Positions 55,690 to 64,000 of a stretch of 64,000 nucleotides of DNA are shown piece after piece. The translations under genes and the position numbers were made by a program. The stretch covers positions 14,736,555 through 14,800,554 of the forward strand of contig QXEO01000531.1 in the NCBI GenBank assembly GCA_007115705.1, given 5' to 3'. This DNA comes from Dactylis glomerata (Eukaryota > Streptophyta > Magnoliopsida > Poales > Poaceae). How positions within the stretch are numbered: position 1 is the stretch's first letter; every line of letters starts with the position of its first letter. The notes under the pieces are model-generated. The model saw only the letters and a program-made list of their open reading frames with translations. It was not told the DNA's origin and searched no databases.

Positions 55690-57415
55690 TGAAGGGTTTC
55701 GTAGCATAGTAAATCAAAAAATTTCCTACGCAACGAACAAGAAAGCCAAGATCTAATCTAGGAGATGTAATCAACGAGAGAGGTAGATGAGATCTTCATA
55801 CCCTTGAAGATTCGCACAGCGGAAACGTTCAATAGAACGTGGTTGACGTAGTCGTACTTGCCGTCTCCTCCTCGCGATCCGATCCGATCCTACGCCGCAA
55901 GTGGCGGCGCCTCCGAGAGTTGCACACGTGCGGTGCAGCGACGTCTCCTCCTTCCTTGGTCCAGCAAGTATGGTGGAGAGATAGATTGGATCAGCAGCAC
56001 GACGGCGTGGTGCTTATGGTGGAGAGTTTCTGCTGCAGGGCTTCGCCTACGCGCAGTCGCGAGAGAGAGAGGGAGGGCAGCAGTTGGCGGCTAGGGTTTG
56101 GGTTGGGGTGAGAGAGGGCTACGCCCTTGCCCCCCCTATATATAGAGGGGTGGCCGGCCAAGGCCAGCTTGGCCTCTCCCCAAACCCTGGCCGACTTGGA
56201 GTAGGAAGAGTGGGGGGCAAGTTTCCCCCCTTCCTTATTTGAAGACTCCCTTAGGGTTTCCCCTTGGGCTGGCCGGCTGGGCCTTAGGGGCCTTGTGCAC
56301 CTGGCCCAGGGCGGCCAGGGCACTTCCCCTTAGGCCCACGCAGGCCTCCGTCAAGTGGGCCCACGTTGGTCCCACTCCGGAACCTTCTAGAACCTTCCGG
56401 TACAATACCGATAAACTCCGAAACCTTTCCGGAATCCAAAAACTGCTTTCCTTTATATGAATCTTATTCTCCGGACCATTCCGGAACCTCTCGTGACGTC
56501 CTGGATCTCATCCGAGACTCCGAACTAAAACTCATAAACCAATTATCCATTCTATCCTAGCGTCGATGCACGTTAAGTGTGTGACCCTACGGGTTCGAGA
56601 ATATGCAGACATGATCTTCTATCAATAATCAATAGCGGGATCTGGAAACCCATATTGACTCCCACATATTCATCGATGATCATATCGGATGAACCACGAT
56701 GTCAGGATTCAATTAATCCCGTATATGTATTCCCTTTGTCACACGATATTTTACTCGCCCGAGATTTGATCGTCGGTATCACCATACCTAGTTCAATCTC
56801 GTTCACAGCAAGTACTTTACTCGTTCCGTAATCCGATATCACTTCGTGATTAACTCCTTAACCACATGCTTGCAAGCGGTGTTGATATCGATTACCGAGT
56901 GGGCCCGAAGTATATCTCTCCGACTTGGGAGGGACAAATTCCATCTCGATACATACAACTCAACAAGTACTTTCTGATCACCTGAGAGACACCTTTATTA
57001 TCACCCTCACATAGGATGACGTTTGATGACTTCAAAGCTTTCTTCCGATACTAGGGAGTTGTATTATCTCATGGTCTAAGGAATACAATACATGACATAG
57101 AAAAGCTTCGCAAAGATGAACACGATGACACGATCTAATTGCTCTGCTTTATTTGGGTCTGTCCATCATATCATTCTCCTAATGATATGATCTCATTATT
57201 AATTGACAACTCATGTCTATGGTTAGGAAACCTTAACCATCATTAATCAATGAGCTAGTCCATAGAGGCGTACTAGGGACACGGTGTTGTTCATAAACCA
57301 CACAAGTATTAAAGTTTCCGCTTAATACAATTCTAGCATGGAATATAAACATTATCATGAACAAGAATTATAATAATAACATCTTTATTATTGCCTCTAG
57401 GGCATAATTCCAACA
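55690..57415 (-). repeat. Solo LTR of the H-type Copia family
   Basis: 1726 bases, reverse orientation, TGAAGGGTTTCG...TAATTCCAACA on the plus strand, with TSD TCACG at 55685-55689 and 57416-57420. It is the product of recombination between the two LTRs of a full element. Open frames in its GC-rich part are the same as in the LTRs of H and are not genes. Confidence 0.93.
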
Positions 57416-57420
57416 TCACG

Positions 57421-59386
57421 CACCCCAAGAAATATCCAAGAGGTGCAAGCGTCAAAGCTTGGGGATGCCCCCAAGGCACCCCTTCTTCATCGGCAAAAAT
57501 CAGGTCACCTTTCAACACACTATATTTTTATTGCTTCATGCATTATGCATTTTTCTTGGAGCGTCAGTTGTTTTTAGTTTTCAGTTTTGTTTAGTTTTGT
57601 TTGTTGCAATAAATGGTTGGACCCCAACAAATTCCTTTTGGAGAAGTTGCCTTGCTTTTCATTTGCCAAGAACACTCAGTTTTTCACTCTTATCGTTTCA
57701 ACGAGTGTTCTCTTTTTCTGCTACTGTGTTTAGCTTTCATTTTTCGCCTTGATTTGTGTTCAGATCTTGTTATATCTTTTCATCAAGGTGTATTTTGACC
57801 TCTGGTCCATGTTGGTTTTCATCAAAAGAGTTGTTTCAAAAAAGTTCGAATGGTGTTGGAAAAAAGAAAAAGCTTTATGCAAAAAAGTGGTACAAAAAGG
57901 AGCTTGTGTAGACTGCGGCCTAGACTTTTGCATGTCGTGCTTGATGTCTTTTTGATAGTATGCTTAGTAGTTTTGCTGTAGCATGACTTGTCTCAAATGA
58001 CTGAGACTGCTTAATGAGCCTTTGAAAAAATCATGCATTGTTTTAATTATTTGGAAGCATTATTTTGGTTTTCTCCTTTGATGCTTTATTTGGGTTGACT
58101 TGGCGCATGCTTACACATGTTAGACTCATACAAAGTCGCCATAAGCCTCTATGATCATTTAGTTTTTGACTTTTGATGCCATCTTATGCTTCTTTTAATG
58201 TTGCTTTGTTGCTTTGCATGATTATGGCTGTTATTGCTCTCTTAGTTAGTCACTCCCAGTCTTTTGCTAGCCCTCATTTTGTACTGAGTATGAGCTCTAC
58301 TTGTTCATCCAACTCCTAAAAACCAAGTTTGTCATTGTGTCCACTATAAATTCCTATGCATGGTATTTGTAAGTCATTCCAAGTAAATTTTCATGTGCTA
58401 CCTTTCAAAACTTTCAACTACTTCTCATTTTGTGCCACTGTTTTTAGCTCATGGAGACGTAGTGGTCGGAATTGCTATCTTCCATATTAAATTAAGTACC
58501 CCTCGACTAGGCAGCTTCGTCTACTCGTCATTAATTTTGCAAGAGAGCTGGTCAGACCATTGCAATCTAATTCTAAAAGAAAAAAGGCACTCCTCCATGG
58601 TATGTGAATGTTGGTGGGCACCCGATGAATCGGTTAGCCATGGTTTGAGAACGGAAAAAAGGTGGGGAGGAGTGCCAAAGCTTTATAAAAGAGCACCAAT
58701 GTGCCAAATTTTCAAAGAACTCGGAACCGCTCTCACTTGTTTATTATGGAAGATAGTAAGTCCCCATTGCTAGTCGTTGACATGAAACAACCACCTCTCA
58801 AAACCCAATTTTTATCTCTGTTTTACAAATGAAAAGCTCTAGCACATGTTTAATCACTGCTTCCCTCTGCGAAGGGCCTTTCTTTTACTTTTTTATGTTG
58901 AGTCACCACCTTCTACCTTTATGCACCATCTAAGAGAGCATAGTTGTCATTCTGAGTATAATGTGCATTGTCCCAAAGTTTTCATTGATTGATTCATGAT
59001 GTTGGTTTCACTTGTTCTTAAATTATTTGTATCTAGTCGCCCTCTTAAACTTGAAGGTGTCCTATGCATTTATGTTTTGCTCTTCGATGAAGGACAAGCT
59101 GAAAACCATTTGTATGTTTTTCCATATGATTTGAACACACGTTTGACTTTCATTGTTTCATTTTCATGATCTTTTTTTGTGTGTTCATTTTCATGTTATA
59201 ACATGGTTGCTAAGTTTCTTCTATCAAGATTATATCTTTCATGCCCATGTTTTAGGTTCTTTTGATCCCAGCGCACAATGCTTACATAGATGATCAAGAT
59301 TGTGTAGGTGCATGTCACCTCAAAAATTATTTCTTTTGTTATCACTTACCTACTCCAGAACGAGCAGGAGTTAAGCTTAGGGATGC
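57421..59386 (+). other. 3' noncoding region of A after the solo LTR
   Basis: Continues to the 3' LTR. It contains AGCTTGGGGATGC at about 57457 and a degenerate copy, AGCTTAGGGATGC, directly before 59387. At 58586-58596 and 58666-58676 are perfect 11-base inverted arms (GGCACTCCTCC and complement), also present in element C. A frame at 58393-58773 crosses this and is not a gene. From about 58850 the DNA is again collinear with E. Confidence 0.6.
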
Positions 59387-60264
59387 TGATACGTCTCAAA
59401 CGTATCTTTAATTCTTGATGCTCCATGCTTATTTTTACACCATTTGCTTAGTGTTTCGTTACACTTCATGGCATTTTTATGCATTTTCCGGAACTAACTT
59501 ATTAACGAGATGCCACAGTGTCAGTTCCCTGTTTTCTGCTATTTTTGTGTTTCAGAAAAGTTACATAGGAAATATTCTCGGAATTGGACGAAACAAAATC
59601 CAAACATCCAGAAATTTACCGAAGCTTCCAGAGAACCGAAGAGGAGACGGAACGGAGCAAGGGGGTGGTCTCACCACCAGGGGGCGCGGCCTAGGGCCTG
59701 GCCGCGCCGCCCTGTGGTGAGCCCCACCTGGCCCACTTCTGACGCTGCCCCTTCGCCTATAAAGACCCCCCGACGGGAAAAACCTAAACACCCGATCACT
59801 TTTCCAAAAACACATCGCGATCCGCCGCCATTGTCGACCCGAGATCGGGAGGGTCCAGAAGCTCTTCCCGGCACCCTGCCGGAGAGGGGAATCACCACCG
59901 GAGGTCTTCTTCATCGCCATGCTTGCCTCCGGCGCGATGAGTGAGTAGTCTACCTTGGACTATGGGTCCATAGCAGTAGCTAGTTGGTTGTCTTCTCCAC
60001 CATGTGCTTCATATTTAGATCTCGTGAGCTGCCTTACATGATCGAGATCACCGTTATGTAATTCTACATGTTGTGTTTGTTGGGATCCGATGAATATTGG
60101 TGTTATGATTGAGTTGATGTGCTGAATATTATCTTATGTTATCTCTATGTTGTTTATGATCTTGCATGCTCTCCGTTGTTAGTAGCTATCTTGGCCGAGT
60201 AGATACTAGTGACTCCAACAGGGGGTATTTATGCTCGATAGTTGGGTTCATGCCTCTATTTAAT
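59387..60264 (+). repeat. 3' LTR of element A, truncated
   Basis: Begins TGATACGTCTCAAACGTATC and follows the 5' LTR to about CTCTATTTAAT (about 878 of 1627 bases). It then joins inverted LTR sequence at a shared TTAAT (60260-60264). Confidence 0.88.
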
Positions 60265-60346
60265 AGGTTAGTTCCGGAAAATGCATAAAAGTGCCACGAA
60301 GTGTAACAAAACATTAGGCAAATGGTGTAAAAACAAGCATGGAGCA
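60260..60346 (-). repeat. Inverted scrap of an Athila-like LTR (5' portion)
   Basis: Inverted copy of LTR bases about 30-115 (AGGTTAGTTCCGGAAAATGC to CAAGCATGGAGCA on the plus strand). It joins A's LTR at TTAAT on one side and is cut by element C on the other. It is the target in which C sits. Confidence 0.75.
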
Positions 60347-61887
60347 TGATGTCTACGCACGCGTCTGTTCTTGTAGACAGTGTTGGGCCTCCAAGTGCAG
60401 AGGTTTGTAGAGCAGCAACAAGTTTCCCTTAAGTGGATCACCCAAGGTTTATCGAACTCAGGGAGGAAGAGGTCAAAGCTATCCCTCTCAAACAACCCTG
60501 CAATTACGATACAGAAAGTCTCTTGTATCCCCAACACACCCAATACACTTGTCAGATGTATAGGTGCACTAGTTCGGCGAAGAGATAGTGAAATACAAGT
60601 GGTATAGATGATTATAAGTAGTAAATGCAATCTGGAATAAAAATGGCAGCAAGCAAACAAGTAACAAAACAGCGAGTAAACGTTGTGCAAAGCTTGGAAA
60701 CAAGGCCTAGGGATCATACTTTCACTAGTGGACACACTCCCAACAAATATAACATAATTGAGCAAATAAATAACTTCTCTTCACTATAGTACTCTGAATT
60801 ACTCTCCTATTGAATAACACTAATCATTGCGTAGGGCTACGAAGCACTCCTCAAAGTTCATCAAGTACTTGACAAACACCACTCATAGAGATATCCAAAT
60901 CAAATCACAACTCAAGATAGATATTATTGCAACTTAGACCAAGTACTAACACGGTGCATACACTGTCAACATTACACCATGAAAGGAGGAATAGATCACT
61001 TCAATACTATCATAGTGATAATTATTCTCATAATCCATAAAAGATCACAATCGTAGCCTAGACCAAGTACCACCACGATGCACGCACTGTCACCGTTACA
61101 CCATGGCAGGAGGAATAGATTACTTTAATAACACACTAGAGTACACATAATGAAGAAGAGTAACATCTACTTATTCAACATGATACAAAGCTCACGATCA
61201 CATAAAGATCACATCATGGGAGAGAGAGGTGAACCACATAGCTACCGGTAAAGCCCTCAGCCCCGGGGATGAACTACTCCCTCCTCATCATAGGAGACAG
61301 CAAGGTTGATGGAGATGGCGGTGAGGTCGATGGAGACGGCGGAGACGGCGATGGAGACCGATGGAGATGGCTCCGGGGGCACTTTCCCGTCCCGGCAGGG
61401 TGCCAGAACAGAGACTTCTGTCCCCCAAAATTCGTCGGCGGCGGCGGCGGAGCTACGGAACTGTTCTGGAAATTTCGCCCACTCCCCTAGGGTTTTCCGT
61501 CCCGAGGCTTTATATAGGCGAAGGGGCGTCGTCAGGAGGCAACCAGGGGCTCCTCACACCAGGTGGGTGCGGCCAGGGGCTGGGCCGCGCCCCCTACGTG
61601 TGAGGGTGGCCTCTGGCCCCCCTCCGGCTCTCTTTCGGTCTTTGGGAAGCTTCCGGGAAAAATAAGACTTCTGGAAATTGTTTCGTCCAATTCTGAGAAT
61701 TTTTTCTATGTAGCTTTTCTGAAACACAAAAATAGCAGAAAATAGGGAACTGGCACTGTGGCATCTTGTCAATAGGTTAGTTCCGAAAATCGCATAAAAG
61801 TGCCACGAAGTGTAACGAAACACAAGGCAAATGGTGTAAAAACAAGCATGGAGCATCAAAAATTATAGATACGTTTGAGACGTATCA
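60347..61887 (-). repeat. 3' LTR of element C, divergent subfamily
   Basis: On the plus strand begins TGATGTCTACGCACGCG and ends GAGACGTATCA; about 1541 bases. The part from about 61500 to 61887 (the LTR start) is related to A/B/E. The rest is not: it includes GTTGGGCCTCCAAGTGCAGAG and a stretch with two related phrases (AGACCAAGTACCACCACGAT and AGACCAAGTACTAACACGGT, about 61057 and 60936). The TATA-like box is the TATATA of GGCTTTATATAGGCG, near 61510. TSD GAGCA is expected beyond the window. Confidence 0.75.
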
Positions 61888-64000
61888 GCATCCCCAAGCT
61901 TAACTCCTGCTCGTCTCGAGTAGGTAAGTGATAACAAAAGAAATAATTTTTGAGGTGACATGCACCTGCACAATCTTGATCATGTAAGTAAGCATTGTGA
62001 GCTGGGATCAAAAGAACTTAAAACATGGGCATGAAAGATATAATCTTGACAATAAAAACTTAGCAACCATGTTATAAACATGAAAATGAACACAAACAAA
62101 AGATCATGAAAATGAAACAATGAAAGTCAAACATGTGTTCAAATCATATGGAAAAACATAATAAATGGTTTTTAGCTTGTCCCTCATGGAATAGCAAAAC
62201 ATAAATGCATAGGACACCTTCAAGTTTAAGAGGGTGACTAGATACAAGTAATTTAAGAACAAGTGAAACCAACAATATAAATCAATCAATGAAAACTTTG
62301 GGACAATGCACATTATACTAAGAATGTGCAACTATGCTCTCTTAATGGTGCATAAAGATAGAAGGTGGTGACTCAACATAAAAGTAAAAAAAGGCCCTTC
62401 ATGGAGGGAAGCGGTGATTAAACATGTGTAGAGCTTTTCATTTGTAAAACAGAGAGATAAAAATTTGTTTTGAGAGGTGGTTATCTTTATCAACAACTGG
62501 CAATGGTGTTCTTACTATCTTCCATACAAAAATAAAGCAAGTTTTTGAGAGAGATTGGCACTTTTGTGCTCTTTTATAAAGCTTGGCACTCCTCCCCACC
62601 TTTTTTCCTTTCACAAACCATGGCTAACCGATTCCATCGGGTGCCCACCAACATTCACATACCATGGAGGAGTGCCTTTTTTTCTTTTATTTTTTCTCTT
62701 TTTTTTTCTTTTTGGAATAAGACAATATGGAAGATAGCAAATCCGACCACTATGTCCCCATGAGGTGAAAACAGTGTCACAAAATGAGAAGTATTTTGAA
62801 GATTTTTTGAAAGGTAGCACATGAAAATTTACTTGGAATGGCTTACAAATACCATGCATAGGAATTTATAGTGGACACAATGACAAACTTGGTTTTTGGG
62901 AGTTGGATGCACGAGTAGAGCTCATACTCAGTACAAGGCGATAGCTAGCAAAAGACTGGGAGCGACCAACTAAGAGAGCAATAATGGCCATAATCATGCA
63001 AAGCGACAAAGCGGCATTAAAAGAAGCATAAGATGGCATCAAAAGTCAAAAACTAAATGATCATAGAGGCTATGACGACTTTGTATGAGTCAAACATGTG
63101 TGAGCATGCGCCAAGTCAACCCAAATAAAACATCAAAGGAGAAAACCAAAATAATGCTTCCAAATAATTAAAACAACGCATGATTTTTTCAAAGGCTCAT
63201 TAAGCAATCTCAGTTATTTGAGACAAGTCATGCTACAGCAAAACCACTAAGCATACTATCAAAAAGACATCAAGCATGACATGAAAAAGCCTAGGCCACA
63301 GTCTACACAAGCTCCTTCTTGTACCACTTTTTTGCATAAAGCTTTTTCTCTTTTCCAACACCATTCGAACTTTTTTTAATCCAACTCTTTTGAGGAAAAC
63401 CAACATGGTCCAGAGGCAAAAATACACCTTGATAAATAAATATAAGAAGATCTGAACGCAAATCAAGGTGAAAACGAAAACCAAAAGCACTAGCAGAAAA
63501 AGAAGAACACTCAGTTTTTGATAAGAATGAAAACTAGAGCGTTCTTGGCAAATGAAAAGCGAGTTCATCTCCTCCAAAAGAAACATGATGTGATCTAGCC
63601 ATTTATTGCAGCAAAAAAAGCAAAAGAAAACTGAAAACAAGAGCAACTGACGCTCCAAGAAAAACACATAGTGCATGAAGCAATAAAAATATAGTGTTTT
63701 GAAAGGTGACCTGATTTTTGCCGATGAAGAAGGGGGGTGCCTCGGGGCATCCCCAAGCTTTGACGCTTGTACTTCCTGGATATTTCTTGGGGTGCATGGG
63801 CATCCTCAAGCTTGAGCTTTTGTCCATTCTTCATCTCATCTCATCATTCTCCAATCCCTACACTTGAAAACTTCCTTCATACAAAACTAAACACAATTCT
63901 ATTAGCAACATTAGTGTAAGCATAGTAATGAATCAACCCTTTTTGCTTCAGGTTTCAACACAAAACCACCACATAAAAAGCATATACTACTGTAGCAACT
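61888..64000 (-). other. 3' noncoding region of element C, continues past window end
   Basis: Begins GCATCCCCAAGCTT (polypurine-like motif, inverted), then noncoding DNA collinear first with B (38364-38686 plus 40759 on) and, at 62420-62880, with A rather than B or E. Inverted arms GGCACTCCTCC at 62585-62595 and 62666-62676. Further motif copies lie near 63750 and 63800. ORFs such as 63233-63676 match frames in the other elements only as DNA. No coding domain is reached before the window ends. Confidence 0.65.

Larger units (their letters stand above)
9552..60264 (+). mobile_element. Element A: Athila-like non-autonomous Gypsy, broken by three nested insertions
   Basis: The 5' LTR begins TGATACGTCTC at 9552 and the 3' LTR begins identically at 59387. 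The internal parts that belong to A are 11179-11643, 36388-36710, 53916-55689 and 57421-59386; together with the LTRs this is about 7 kb, the same size as complete element E. Splicing out the insertions gives a collinear gag-protease gene. No reverse transcriptase, RNase H or integrase is present. The element sits in LINE sequence. Its 3' LTR is cut off at about 60264, so the downstream TSD is lost. The insertions are G (in gag), B (in gag) and a solo Copia LTR (in the 3' noncoding region). Confidence 0.8.

Noticed and set aside
58393..58773. 126-codon ORF in element A
   Set aside because: It crosses an inverted repeat in noncoding DNA and is not open in element C.

Overview
This window reads as a gene-poor stretch of a large grass genome, most likely a Triticeae species (wheat, barley, Aegilops group). 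The evidence is long LTR retrotransposons stacked inside one another with intact target-site duplications (TSDs), a Copia element whose LTR begins TGTTGGAATTATGCCC (the style of the BARE1/WIS/Angela group), and a family of Athila-like LTRs beginning TGATACGTCTC. I see no clearly intact host gene, no tRNA or rRNA gene and no prokaryotic feature. Family names are from memory of such elements and were not checked against a repeat library.

Layout. 1-4345: right part of a PIF/Harbinger DNA transposon (transposase C-terminus, then a two-exon Myb/SANT-like ORF) carrying a captured piece of an L-type lectin receptor kinase gene. 4440-9551: a decayed L1-type LINE on the minus strand. 9552-60264: an Athila-like element, here called A, that landed in the LINE and was then broken by three later insertions. 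(i) A minus-strand Gypsy element of Tat type, G (11644-36382, TSD GAGAG), which itself contains a Copia element H (14387-23076, TSD GATAT) and an Athila-like element E (28028-35048, TSD GCTTT). (ii) A minus-strand Athila-like element B (36711-53915), which contains a CACTA transposon with an exonuclease-like gene (38687-40755, TSD ATA) and a composite 6.6-kb insertion holding a probable Helitron (44708-46657). (iii) A solo LTR of the H family (55690-57415, TSD TCACG). A's 3' LTR stops at an inverted junction with another LTR scrap at 60260-60264. From 60347 to the end lies a further minus-strand Athila-like element, C.

How the parts relate. A, B, E and C share LTR starts, a tRNA-Asp-type primer-binding site where it is visible, a polypurine-like AGCTTGGGGATGC motif and long conserved 3' noncoding DNA. 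None shows reverse transcriptase, RNase H or integrase. They look like a non-autonomous family that needs proteins from an autonomous relative not seen here. A and B encode gag plus protease. E carries a different 197-codon ORF in the same slot. H and G have complete gag-pol sets, but each is disabled by premature stops, and H also by loss of a catalytic integrase residue.

The most unusual points are four passenger sequences carried by transposons: a DEDDy exonuclease-like gene with its own TATA box inside a CACTA element, an antisense AT-hook/B3-like ORF inside G, the replaced ORF in E, and the lectin-kinase fragment inside the Harbinger element. There are also signatures of template switching and of LTR end extension into primer-binding-site sequence.
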